Below, piece after piece: positions 1 to 12,500 of a stretch of 64,000 nt of DNA. The DNA comes from Plazaster borealis. Its lineage: Eukaryota; Echinodermata; Asteroidea; Forcipulatida; Labidiasteridae. Under the pieces are notes generated by a model. The model had not been told where the DNA came from. It was given only the letters and a program-made list of their open reading frames with translations, and did no database searches. Made by a program: the position numbers and the translations under genes. The stretch covers positions 5,890,001 through 5,954,000 of the forward strand of contig CM037472.1 in the NCBI GenBank assembly GCA_021014325.1. Reading direction: 5' to 3'. Position 1 is the first letter of the stretch, and every line of letters begins with the position of its first letter.

Positions 1-305
1 TTTCAATCCTATATAGTTGTAGATAAATACTATAAAACTAACCTGTAAAAATTTCAATTCAAAAGGTGGAAGTGTTTTTGAGATATTGCCAAAAATCTGG
101 AGCGCTTGTGTCCATGCAGGAAGAATAATCTGCAATTGGAATACAATTTTTGGGGATAAAAAGTGATATATTTTTCCATAACTGCAGTACTTTAAAGTGA
201 ACATTTTCTCAAAATGATACTATCAAAAGCTGCTGTACTTCTTACCAAGTAAGTTTTTAAATTGCCATTAATTTTCAGAGTCATTACCAAGTGTATACAA
301 ACCCT
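1..305 (+). mobile_element. TTAA-flanked family A element, cut by the window start
   Basis: Starts inside the left half (TTTCAATCCTATATAGTTGT). Right end GTGTATACAAACCCT then TTAA at 306-309. The central palindrome is deleted. Confidence 0.8.
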
Positions 306-359
306 TTAAACATAAGGACAGGACTATAGTTCTGCTCTATGAGCAGAAATACTAGAGAT

Positions 360-563
360 CTGCTTAGACATCTACCAAGAGCTTTATAACAGTTCAACAA
401 AACCAAAAGAAAACAAGAATGAGAATGCAGTTGACAAAGAACTACCTTGTATACTACAACAGAAGTAGAAGAGGCCATAAGACAAATAAAAGACAATAAA
501 GCATCAGGACTCTATGAATTAACACCAGACATCATCAAACTAGGAGGAGAGGAGACAAGTTCA
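360..563 (+). pseudogene. Non-LTR retrotransposon reverse transcriptase, fragment 1
   Basis: Translation in two frames gives YQELYNSSTKP and then TTTEVEEAIRQIKDNKASGL, the N-terminal part of a LINE reverse transcriptase domain (the EVE-A-I-K-NKAPG region). A frameshift lies between them. The coding sequence is cut at about 563 by inserted G-rich DNA. Confidence 0.6.
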
Positions 564-1255
564 GCGCCGAAACTGGGGTAAAATATTAGGGGGGGCACAA
601 GGGGGTGCCCCATTTTTTCTAAGGGGGCACTTGTTTCCGTTTGCATTTTTCTTAAACCTGCGCTGTTGTTATGCCATTTACTATTTTTGTAAGATAATCT
701 GATGTGAGTGTAAAAACAAATACAATGTCTGCCTGTTAATGAAAACATAAATTTTAAAAACATTGAAATTATCACACTATTGGTGCCTTTTTTTGAACAA
801 GTTGATTCACCATTCAAAACCATTCACTTTTGTGGTTTTGAATGATGTGATTACTGTGCATATGGTTGATTCCCTAAATGGTTTTGAATGGTGGTGCAGC
901 TAATACACAGTCCTATTAGTTATATTAGCTTTTCAGTGGTGAATCAGTTTATGCACCATCTGAAACCATTCGGCTATGATAACACACACAGGTGTAGGGT
1001 ATGCACCATTCACCACTTGAATGGTTTTGAGCAGTAGTACAGCACTCAACACTGTTCAAATGGTAATGCCATGTTTGTACAATAGCAATGGAAACAAGTG
1101 AGAGTTGGAATTTTGAATGGTTTTGAATGGTCTGTCAGTAGGAGGTAGCTTACAAAACATAACATTTTACTCTGGTAATTTTTTAATCTCAAAAGTCAAG
1201 ATTTCAAGGGAGGGGGCACGGACATCAATTGGGGGGGGGGCACGTGCCCCCCACT
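564..1255. repeat. Insertion inside the reverse transcriptase relic
   Basis: About 690 bp separating RT fragments 1 and 2. Its ends are G-runs with GGGGGCAC / GTGCCCCCC motifs (about 590-615 and 1234-1252). The middle has repeated GAATGGTTTTGAATGG-type words in both orientations (790-1135). No coding potential; the class is unknown. Confidence 0.4.
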
Positions 1256-1786
1256 TTCTACTCCAAACACGAGAGCATGTTTGATGAACTAAGGAATATA
1301 GGAATCGATGAAGGATACATTCACATCTTGGTAGACATATACAGAGATGACAATGCCGAAATACATATAAACAACATTGTCTCAAAAGAAGTGAGGATAG
1401 AAAGAAGCTTTAGACAAGGGGGCACACTATCAGCAAAGATCTTCACAGCAGCACTGGAGGAAGTGTTCAAGAAGTCCAATTTAGAGGAGAAGGGTATAAC
1501 ATAGAAGGGGAACAACTAACAAACCTCAGATTTGCAGACGAGTAGTTCTGATAACAACATCAGTAAAAGATACAGTGGTCCAACTAAGCAGCTTGAGCAA
1601 TGTAAGTAAACAGGCTGGGTTACAAATGCACAAGGGTAAAACAAAGTTCATAACCAACTTGAAACATCGGAAATAATAACAATAGATAATCACCAGCTAG
1701 AGAAAGTGGACAACTACCAATACCTCGGTCAAACACTTAAAATGGAGGCTACTACAAAAGAAGAAAAAATGAGTCTAGGATCATGG
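1256..1786 (+). pseudogene. Non-LTR reverse transcriptase, fragment 2 (palm domain)
   Basis: Encodes ESMFDELRNIGIDEGYIHIL, later RSFRQGGTLSAKIFTAALEE, then after a one-base shift EGEQLTNLRFADE and a stop where the catalytic F-A-D-D box should be. It resembles the LINE group with RQGD-LSPKLFTAALE and FADDI. The lesions show it is inactive. Confidence 0.7.
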
Positions 1787-2360
1787 TAGCCTTTAGTCAA
1801 GGCGCACCGCGGCACCCCAGCCCAGATATCACGCACGACAAAAGACTAGCGCGAGCGGCGATGCGCCTTTACCAACTTGTTTTGGGGCTTTGTTTTTCTT
1901 TACTTTTTGCTACCGATTTTGGTAGGAGAAATTTAATGCATAATGCATTAGCGTGATGACTTGTTGGCCAATAAGAAGACACAATTACTTGCAAGACGTC
2001 ACACGAACGATTGATGCAAATTTGATGCAAATTATTAACAAGATGGCGACTAGTAGTACTAGCGGAAGTGTTGATGACAAATTGTTCCAGCAAAGCATAA
2101 GATTTGCTGCTCAAAAAATTAAAATTACAGGTGAACTGACAGCATTACCCATCTAGATAATAGAGGAGTCCAATATCTATAGTTGACGGTGATTGGTTAA
2201 AAAATACAAGAAATTGCATATATAAATATTTCATGATCATGAATAACTGATTAGCTGAACGAGTTGATAAAGGCGCTTCGCGGCTTTGCCGCTCGCACTA
2301 GTCTTTTTTCGTGCGTGATATCTGGGCTGGGGTGCCGCGTTGCGCCTTGAGTAAAGGCTA
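1787..2360. mobile_element. 574-bp inverted-repeat DNA element inserted in the LINE relic
   Basis: Left end (TAGCCTTTAGTCAAGGCGCA) and right end are inverted repeats of about 75 bp that include CAGCCCAGATATCACGCACG. The 8-mer CTAGGATC occurs at 1775-1782 and 2358-2365, a possible target duplication, though 4 bases separate it from the left end. Too short for a transposase, so non-autonomous. Confidence 0.65.
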
Positions 2361-2638
2361 GGATCCGGGAGGATGGAAGTGCTTTTGAATGCACAAATAA
2401 TTACTTTAACTAAAATACATGTTTAGCATCTCCGCCCACTTCCTTTTTGGGGACTGCTTGGATTTTATTTTTATTTTTACCAATTCAAAATGAGATTAAA
2501 AAACCATAAAATGTCAACCGATCCATCAGAAAATAAAATACATGCAAGTCAGAACTTAGCCTGTGCCAGTAAAATCGGTCATTCAGTTACACATTTACAT
2601 TTTTTGGTTCGGATAACCGCAACAAACTTAAGAGCACA

Positions 2639-2718
2639 TTGCCATCACAATGTACACACACTACAGCCATCACAATGTACACACAGCCATCACAATGTAC
2701 ACACAGCCACCACAATAC
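2639..2718 (+). repeat. Short tandem repeat, about 21 bp unit
   Basis: Three to four copies of GCCATCACAATGTACACACA. No gene is seen from 2400 to 3480, which is probably further inserted DNA in the LINE relic. Confidence 0.6.
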
Positions 2719-3489
2719 ACATCTGTGCAACACAGAAAAGCAGTCACATCGTTTCCAATAATTTACAGGATGGTAGTCTTGGTTATCTCACTACGTTGCA
2801 TGCTACATTGAAGGCATGAGACCTTCAATGCTATAGAGGGCGCTTTCAGAACAGCGCAAAGAATAAAAACATATATGCCCTCTATCAGTGAAACATACCA
2901 GCGCATTACAGGAGAGCATACAAAAATGCTTTAAACTAAGGCTAGACTTCCCTACGCATGCTCGGGAAAGCGTTTATCGTCGCTGGTGTGCTTGCTACTA
3001 GCCGAAACAGCATTGTCGTCGCTGGTGCACACGCAAGCAGAGCACAATTCCTGAAATAGCTTGTATTAGGCCTAAGCGTTGCAACGCTAATTGAAGCTAG
3101 CGCGATGGTCAACTGACTATCATTGTTCGGTTTTTAGTTTTGTTGGCAAGTGGCTAAATCATAATTAGTTGGGAAAACAATGTTTAGCATTTTTAAAGAA
3201 AGCATACAGAAACAGAAAACAGGATGGAACCTCAAGTTCAATGCATTTTAATTTTAAAACTTTAACATTTATTCTTGTGAAAGTGAACAAACTATTAGGT
3301 AAAACCACTGTAAACATGTTCAATGTCTTACCTAACATGTTTCTTTCATTATTTTGCATTGAACAGTAGAAAAACCAATGGTTGTTCAAAGTTTTAAAAA
3401 GAATGACGACCATCTTGAAAATAAAAAATAAAAAGCCCCTCCCACTTTCCTTTTTTCAGGAACCCGGACGTTCAACATGTTTTTCCCTA

Positions 3490-3642
3490 GGCCTAACATT
3501 ATGCGACAAAGTTAGACATACCAACATAAGGCAAAAAACTAAGATCAAAGACATCATGGAACAGATCACGGAAATGAAATGGAGATGGGCAAGACACTTT
3601 CAAGAAGACATGAAAACAGGTGGACCAGAATGGCAAAGTTAA
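3490..3642 (+). pseudogene. Non-LTR reverse transcriptase, C-terminal fragment 3
   Basis: Encodes DKVRHTNIRQKTKIKDIMEQ then ITEMKWRWARHFQEDMKTGG, the conserved region after the RT domain in this LINE group (IRxRTxVxDI...KWxWAGH). It is collinear with fragments 1 and 2 but displaced by about 1.1 kb of inserted DNA. Confidence 0.65.
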
Positions 3643-4079
3643 AATTACGTTGAGTTGTGTACAAAAATCTGCTCTCATAAAGCATTGATTTTCTTACAAA
3701 ATGTGTGATTTTTTCCCCAACAAATTCCAGCAGTGGTGCCATCTGTGCAGGTTGAAAACCACAGCGGGCACAAAGATAAAATTGCATCGGTGCAAGAGCC
3801 AAGGATACGTAGACCCTACATGTAGAAGTACTACTACTTGTACTAGTACTGGTGCGTGAGTGATATGGCACTCACTATGGGGCTAAACAGGACAGGAGTG
3901 AAGCTTGTGCCGGAAAAAAACAAAGTTTCTTCAGGGCCTAAATTATTCGAGTGAAAGTCCTTTATAACAAAATCATCATTATCACAACCGAATTCGTAAC
4001 TCACCATCTCATTTTTGTCGAAGTTGTGTCCTTGGAACTCAGTAAAATCTTGAATTTGTTTGAGAATAAGGTACGGACA

Positions 4080-5112
4080 CGTTTTGATACCGGCCATTTT
4101 GTCTTTAAAAACGAGCGGCACAACCAGCAGCCTGTGTCACGTGATCTTGCAACGGCTTTCAGAAACTAATTTACATAACAAAAGAAAGGGTGTTTTCTTA
4201 TTGGGCTTCTTCATTGTCTGGTCGTGGACAGTTTTATTTTTTACTGAAGTTACAATCTCCCATAAAAAATTAATAAGTGGAACATTAAAGATATAAAATA
4301 AAGATATCCCACGATTGACCGCACGTTCTTTGCATCACGTGATCATGCAACTCCTGAGCTCGCGAAACTAATTTTGCATAACAAAATAAAAGTCCTCCTC
4401 ATTCGGGAAAAATCCTTATTATTGGATAGTGTTGTTTTTATCTGAAGGGTAACGATCCCACTAAATAAAGAAACAATAATAAAACTACGTGTTTTCTTTA
4501 AGTTCGAACAGAAATTTTCTCGGAGGCATCCATGAATTGCAATTAACTTATTTGGGTCTGAAATATACAATACGGTAAGCTAACAATATTAATCTGAAAG
4601 GTTATAATTTTAATGTACAGTTAACATTATGTGAAAGTAGTTTAGTTTGAGAATTTTTTTTGGATTCCTTCAAGTCTTATTTTAAAAAAAAGGAAATAAG
4701 GAAATTGTTTTACTTTTTACTTTTCTGACATACTTCCATTTGTCGCATCAATGTTGCTAATCGATTAGTAAAATAGTTCAGGTGGGATTTGAACCTGGTA
4801 CTTCCAACCCTGCAGCCTCTATTTCTTTTGACAGCTGATTATTTTCAAAACAAAAATTTTCCCGAGGCTTTTTTTCGGGGGGAGGGGGTGCTGATCGGCT
4901 GTGGTTTGGCTGAGACGAGGGCTGAGCTTGGGAGTAAAATATATTTTCTTTTTCTGTCTTTCAAAATGGCGGTACAACAAGCTGCTTGCGTCACGTGGTC
5001 TTGCAACAGCAGATTTCAGAAACTAATTTGCATAACACAAAAAGGCATTGAAAAGTTGTCAATTTTTCCCATGGACAGTTTTTGTTTCTGTCTGAAGTTA
5101 GTTTTTGTCTGA
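4080..5112. repeat. Three diverged copies of a TCACGTG-containing repeat
   Basis: Segments at about 4130-4270, 4330-4460 and 4985-5105 share the order TCACGTGATCTTGCAAC, AGAAACTAATTT, GCATAACA, then TGGACAGTTTT and CTGAAG. No gene is seen between 3650 and 6300. A tRNA-like B-box relic lies on the minus strand at about 4778-4800. Confidence 0.5.
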
Positions 5113-5837
5113 TTGTTTGAATAGTCTGAAGTCACTCATTAAATTTACAACCTCTATGGTAGACGATAGAGGGCGTGCTATAGGGCCTAATTAAGGGGAG
5201 TGGGGCAGAGGGTTAATTTACCCGAAATTGTACACAGTAAGCTAAACGGTCAGCTGTTTGCAGCAAAAGGGTATAACAGGGGAAGTAGTAAAGTTAAATT
5301 AGGTAAATTAGTGAGCTGCATAGCCACCTCCAATATTAAGTTTAACACTGTTCCTCTACATAAGGGTACATTTACTTTGGGTGGGAGTGCAAGTTTTTCA
5401 CTAGTTGTGTTCTTTCTGTACTGGATGAGATCTTAATTCTGGCGGCTAATTATTCTAGTTATGCTCATTGATATGTTTTAAAAGAATATACAAAAAATGT
5501 ACTGATAAGTAAATATAATTAAAATATTCGTTCAAAATTGAAAAAGGTAATTTCACCGCCTTGAACCGCATGGATTCTAATGTTCCTGACTACACGGCAA
5601 GCCGGCCCTTGAATCCGCGGATGGAAATTAAGGCCTAATACGCGGCTAGCTTCAGTTTGGTGACCACAAGGGGGTGTGGTGTAGTTTAGTGGTGAGTTAG
5701 TTTCTGGTTCTTCTTATCTGCAGTGTGAATTTTTTGCAAGTATTGTGTACATTTTATAGACGCCTTTGAAATTTATACCATACTTCAACACTAGGATTTA
5801 ATCCATACCATGGCATCCTCCCAACACAAGTGGGGCT

Positions 5838-6270
5838 ACCCTGCCCCCCCCTGCCCTCCTCTGGTTTATGCCACTGAGGGCAGATGGGTAGTTTGCCTTT
5901 AGGACTTATGGCCAGCAATAAATTGAAAAAAGAAGAAGTTTATATTGAGTGGATTTATGAATATGACATGAGTGATCTTTCGTCCCCAATATCAAACAGC
6001 AGAAATGACACAAAGTTAAAGTACAAGTACAGGCACTGACAGCTGGACAGGAGAGGAATTAAGGAACAATCGCAGTATCAGACCTCCAGCAGGAAAGGGC
6101 TCATGTACCCTACTCTTTAGTCCTAGAACTATGGGGATCGTCTCCATGATAGCGGAACAAACCTCATATCATAGTTCTAGGAGTACATGCCCCCCCTTGC
6201 CCCTGCCCTCCTCTGGTTTACGCCACTGAGGGCAGATGGGTAGTTTGCCTTTAGAGTTTAGGACTTATGA
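5838..6270. repeat. Direct repeat pair upstream of DHRS7, enclosing a small hairpin element
   Basis: About 70-bp near-identical segments at 5845-5910 and 6197-6268 (CCTCTGGTTTATGCCACTG ... GGGTAGTTTGCCTTTAG). Between them, 6120-6181 is an inverted repeat beginning CCTAGAACTATG. The second copy ends only about 65 bp before the DHRS7 start codon. Confidence 0.6.
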
Positions 6271-6332
6271 TTAATATAATGTAGTTCTTACACTTACAGA
6301 TAAATTAGGTGAGGCTCAATACCATCACCATC

Positions 6333-6513
6333 ATGGAGACGAAAAGTGCGATTGTCATCATCTCTGCATCTGTCATTCTACTGTTTGCTCTGCCCTTTCT
6401 TCAAATTCTGGCATTTGCCTTGGTCATCTTCATCATTGGAACTTTTGTCGGGACGTTGACACAAGATGGTGACCTCCTGCTCATGTTTTACGAGAAGTTG
6501 GGTTCAGATGGAT
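6333..6513 (+). CDS. DHRS7: DHRS7 coding exon 1 (start codon, membrane anchor)
   Basis: Begins METKSAIVIISASVILLF, a strongly hydrophobic N-terminal segment typical of the ER anchor of DHRS7. It ends in phase 1 at the donor GTAAGT (6514). A possible 5'-UTR acceptor (TTACAG) lies at 6300, so an upstream non-coding exon is likely but not identified. Confidence 0.85.
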
Positions 6514-9500
6514 GTAAGTTTAAGAATGGCTCATGTTTGAAACACCTAACGTTGATCAGTGACAAAGGAGACAGATTTTGGGCAACATATGGGCGCTGAA
6601 CTTTTCTGTATTGTTTGGCCTTCTGTTAGTTTTGGTTTGAAAAATGAAAGTATTGCATAGTAATGTGTGCCACTTTTTGAGAAAAAAACTTGTCAGTGGT
6701 TTGTTTGAGTTTGATGATGGAATCTTGAAGATTTCATTTAATCGGTCAGTGCCACCAATCGCCACAATGATGGTTTCTACTTTAGGAAAGCCATTGGAAA
6801 ATATCAATCATGTTTTTTGTGGGGGTGCGTATTAATTTTTTAACCAGAATTTTTGTAGATTTTTATTTTATAAAAAAAAATAATTTAAAGTTGATTTTAT
6901 TAACTATTATTTGAGAATCTACTCTTGGCTGTTTTAATAAACACTTGAGGGCACTACTCATCTTTACGTCGGATGTTAGAGGTGAATAAGTGTTTCGTTC
7001 TAAGGAATTGCAATTTAACAAGGATGCAATCCACCACTGCTGAAAGAACAAAATGGAAGTTGGGAACACACAAGGTGGATTCAAAATTCAACTTTTTCTA
7101 GCTTCCAATAACGATGAGCACTTTATGTTTCACTGTAGCACATTTGAGAGGCAAGGTTGCCTGGGTGACTGGAGCATCAAGTGGCATTGGAGAAGCTCTC
7201 TGCTATGAATTAGCAAAGAAGGTACTTGTATGTCAAACATAGCTAGATAAATGTGAGAATATAAATACTGCTAGGAACCGAGATGAAAAGAAAACATATA
7301 ACGTAAAAAGCCTTGATGTATAATCATTTTAGCTTTGAAAAGAATTGTTTGAATGAATGTTCTCTCAGTGTCATCATTTCTGTGATGTATTTAGGAAGTA
7401 GGCCCTATCGGATAGTTATCTTGATTTTATAGGATAAAATGGGTTAAAGTCATAGCCCATACACTTGACTTTACAGGATAAAATGGGTTATGGTCATAAC
7501 CCATGTGCTTGTCTGTACAGAATAAAATGGGTTATGGTCATAACCCATGCGCTTGACTTTACAGGATAAATGGGTTATAGTAATAACCCATGCACTTGAC
7601 TTTACAGGATAAAATGGGTTATAGTCATAACCAATGCACTTGACTTTACAGGATAAAATGGGTTATAGTCATAATCCACTTGACTTTACCGGATAAAATG
7701 GGTTGTCATAAGCAATGCACTTGACTTTACAGGATAAAATGGGTTATAGTCATTATAACCCATGCGCTTGACTTTACAGGATAATGGGTTAGTCACAACG
7801 CATGCACTAGATTTTACAGGATAAAATGGGTTATAGTCATAACCGATGCACTTGACTTTACAGGATAAAATGGGTTATAGTCATAACCATGCACTTGACT
7901 TTACAGGATAAAATGGGTTATAGTCATAACCCATGCACTTGACTTTACAGGATAATGGGTTAGTCACAACGCATGCACTAGATTTTACAGGATAAAATGG
8001 GTATTGGTCACAACCCAATATCAAGATCAATTAGTCCTATGATACAAAATGGGTTTTTTGATAAGTGTTGGTAACCAATGTTGTGTCATTCAGGGTGTCA
8101 AGTTAATTCTATCAGCTCGAAGAGAGAAGGAGCTGGTGCGAGTAAAAGAAAGATGTCTTGAAGAGTTTGGTCTCGGAGATGATGATGTACTCATCCTACC
8201 GCTTGATGTTCTTGACTATGAGTCTCACCCAGGATGTGCCCAAAGGCACTTGACCATTTCCACAAGGTAATGTATGTTCATTTCTTGGGGTGGGATGGGG
8301 GTTGGTCGAGGCTATTCTGAGTTTCATTCAAAATTTAAAGCATACTTGGTTGTTTAAAGGGATTGTATACGGTTGGTAATTAGAACCCACTGTTTGTTTC
8401 CATCCTATAGTTGTAGATATATACCATAAAACTAACCTGTGATAATTTCATCTCAAAAGGTGGTAGCTTTTCTGAGATACTGCCGAAAATCTGGAGCGGT
8501 TTGTCCACGCAGGAAGAATAATCTGCAATTGGAACACACAATCTGAGAAACGTTACAGATTCAAATTTTTTTGGGGATAAAAAATGACAAGTTTCTCAAA
8601 ATGCATTATACTATCCAAAGCTACTGTACTTCTTACCAAAGATTTTATTGCCATTAATTTTCAGAGTCATTACCAAACGTATACAGACCCTTTAATAACT
8701 AATACATCAATCATTCAACCATGGGTTTCTCCAACTCAACAAATATAAACCCTGTGTTCTATATAAACCTCCTTTTGTTGGGATACTTAAAACAAAAAAA
8801 TAACGAGATAAACCAAAAACCACCAATAACCACTCCACGTTGGATGACATGTATATCCGCCAAAATTTGTCTTGACTGGCTTACGGCGGACATTTCATTA
8901 CAATTTTGGCGCGCCCTAAAATTTTTGCTTGCAGCTAGATGGCTGACGGAAATATCGAGCCCAAGCTCAATTGCCGTTTGTGTTGAGTCCTTCTTCATAT
9001 ACCAAACAAAATTATATAGGATTTGATGCATTGCATGGTGAGGTATCAATATATTTGGTTTGCGGTAACACCATGTGTGTATCTACTTGCCAGGTAGAGT
9101 TTGTTCTTAGAGAACTGTCTCTTTCTCTAAGAACAAACTCTACCTGGCAAGTAGATACACACATGGTGTTACCACAAACCAAATAAATCAAACAAAATTA
9201 GCTAACAAATTGTCAGCACTCTCTGAGCAACTTCACATTATCCAGGCAAACAGGGTACAGTCATTTAGATTTACTATCATTTTAGAGTTTCTGTTCTGCC
9301 AGGGGCTGAATGAAGTCTACCAGAACGCCACTTAAATTAATTCAATTGTTTATATTCACAAAACTTTACTGCTATCACTGCAATGTCATGATTTGATTTA
9401 GAAACCTTTCTTATGCCACATTTTTAGATTGACATCCTGGTGAACAACGCAGGGCGATCACAGCGAGCTCTCGCTGTAGATACCAGCCTGGAGGTTGACA

Positions 9501-12500
9501 AGGCCATTATGGATCTAAACTTCATAGGTCAAGTCTCAGTAACCAAGGCCATACTACCTCATATGACCTCTTGCAATCAAGGTCACATCGTTAACATCAG
9601 TAGTGTCACTGGCAAATTACCCACAGAGCTGTCTGCAACTTACACAGCATCTAAACATGCTCTCCATGTAAGTATAGTTTTGCTGCAAAGTCCAAAGAAA
9701 TTTGCTGAAAATTAAAACATAAAATAGTTATTCCCAACAGATGTTACAATACACCACTGTACTGATGACTTCCTGCTTTGTTTACTGCATTGCTTAAGTG
9801 CTGTATCTGGGTACTGCATTTCCCACAGTTGTGCAGAGAAACCAATGGTTTTCCATTGTTCTGCAAGGTGGTAAACAAACTTTGACGCCATCAGTACTAA
9901 AGGTCTACTACATGACTATTATTTTGTTTTTTACCCTGCACCGGCGTGTGACGACAAGCACTGCACATGCTGGTGGTATTGGTGGTTAGTGCGTAAAGCG
10001 CTCGCCTCTGGCCTATGTGGCCCTGGTTTGATTCCCGGCCAGGGCCATATGTGAGTAGAGTTGTGAGTTAGTTATCGCCTATGCCAAGAGGGTTTTTCTC
10101 CAGGCCCTCCAGTTTTCTTCCCTCTGGAAAAATCAAACATTTTTCACCTCTGGCTTTGCTCCATGGTCATATATATGGGTCGATGTGGCTGGCTGCAAAG
10201 GCACCCTTGCATGCCTGTGGCTCAAACACATTGTAGCCACGTCCTTTGCTGTGAGAATGGGGTTCAACCAAGAGCAGATGTCAGTTAAATAGCTTTTAGT
10301 GTTGTCATAGCTGCAATGAGTTTTTAAATAGCTTTTAGTGTTGTCATAGCTGCAATGAGTTTATGAACATCATTCTATTTTCAAGGTGAAACAAAATTTT
10401 CATGCAGTAGATATCTGAGCGAATAAGGAGTTTTGATGGCTCACCCAGCCAGCTTGTGTTGTGAATGAATGTAGGTAATGATCAGTATCATCAAAAAATC
10501 AAACTTGAGTTGTCAAGTCTCTGTTTGAGATGAGTACAATTTCTAGAAGTTAACGACCAACTGTCCAAGATCAAGGGGGTGAGATCAGGGCTCAATTTCA
10601 CATATCACTGAGATTCGTCTTGAGATGAGTTGTTAATGTCACCATAATGATTTGTATTGTGACATCACACTTTGCTTAGCAATTAAGATCAATACACAGT
10701 TCAGTTGAGATCAATCTTAGCTTTTTGTGAAATCGGCTCAAAGGACCTGCAAAAGTGACCACTAATTTATCTTCTATAAAATGTTGTGGCGTGTCGTGGC
10801 CGAGTGGATAACAACACCGAACTCAAGCTCTGGTGTTTCTGATCGGTAATGTGTGGGTTTGAATCCCAGTCGTGACACTTGTGTCCTTAAGCTAGACACT
10901 TAACCACATGCTTCGTCCTTCGGATGGGACGTAAAGCCGTTGGTCCTGTGTGTTGTGTAATGCACGTAAAATAACCCAGTGCACTTATCGTAAAGAGAAG
11001 GGGTTCGCCACGGTGTTCCTGGTCTGATCGGCAGCATATATTGCGCCACAGCACCTTGTAAACCATTGCATGGTGCTATAAATGACTAGGCCTCATACTT
11101 CAAACGTAGCTCCATATATACCTTGCCGAAAAAAATTTGTAGTCTCGCGCCAGGAGTGTCAAGTCTGACAGACATGGCGCGTTATAAATGTTCACCATTA
11201 TTATTATTATTAAAGTGGACACTGGGTCATCTGCCTTACATAGCAATGCTCTCTGTTTCCTCTTTGTTTTTTGCACAAGCAGGGTTACTTTGGAGCACTT
11301 GCATTTGAAAACAAGGCTTTAACAGTTACCAACGTCTGTCCCGGTCCAGTTGTGAGCAACATTATTCAGAGCTGTTTTGGAAACGATCTTCAACAAGTAA
11401 GTTGTTAATATTGCACAAGACAACAGAGGCATATACCCTCGGTCTTCCTTGTTCTGTATACTGCTTCTGGCAGTTCTTCTTGAAATGTTTCTCAGGATGA
11501 TTGATTTGGAGAGGCTTGTTTTTATCAACAATGATCTCCCTTAACAGGCCGAAGTGTCGAGAATAATGGGTAATGGTCCCCAGTTGGAAAGTGTGTACAA
11601 AACCAGTGGGAGTTGTGCCAACAAATAGGAGGTCCCCGATTGCAGGTGATTACACACTTGTGTGTGTGCATGGGTAGGTATACACATTCAAACCAGGGAC
11701 CTATGAGAGGACAATATGGTCCCTGGTTGGGAAAGGTCCCCAGTTGGAAAGTGTGTACAAAACCAATGGGAGCATTGTACAAATTAAAGTACAAACAAAA
11801 GAGGGACAATAGGAGGTCCTCAATTACAGGTGTTTACTGTGCGTGTGTGTAATAATTGTCCGAGCGATAACTCAAGAAGGACTTGGCATATCAACTCCAA
11901 ATTTGATGTGTTGATTGGTCTTGGGATCCCCCCAGAAGCCTTTTGTTTTTTAGACCCCCTATGTAAAATGTCAAGGTCTTTATGGCTAAAACAAAAGAAA
12001 GGTTGTCCAAGCGATAACTCAAGATAAATGAGAATAATGTCAGTGAGGCGTTTGTGTTTGTCAACCATCAGCCCAAGTTCAAAGAAACTTTAGCCCTAGC
12101 TGAGCGTAATTCAAACATGATGATGTCGGCAGAGCGCTGTGGTTTCCTGATCGTTGTGGCCATTGCAAACAACTTATCCGAGGTGTGGATCTGTAAAAAT
12201 ATTGTTCTAATGCTTATGCAGATGTATCAGTGGTGTCCGCTTATAACAGCATGGTAAGCATTTCATTCTTAGAGTGAGTTGTGTTGCATTAAGCAACTTT
12301 TTTGATTTTGCGTATTCAGTATGCATAGAATTATTTTGTATATGGGGGTTATCAAAATGAAGAAAAACTTACTAGAGTGGGACAAGATTCTGCAGCCTCC
12401 GGAATAACTTGCGCATAGAGGCTGCTGCATTATGCGCTATATAAATGTCTCGTATTATTATTATTATTATTATTAACTTGCCGGCGCTCTACCAACTGAG

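Noticed and set aside
7425..8020. Regularly spaced direct repeats resembling a CRISPR array
   Set aside because: Repeats are head-to-tail with no unique spacers, sit in an intron of an animal gene, and there are no cas genes.
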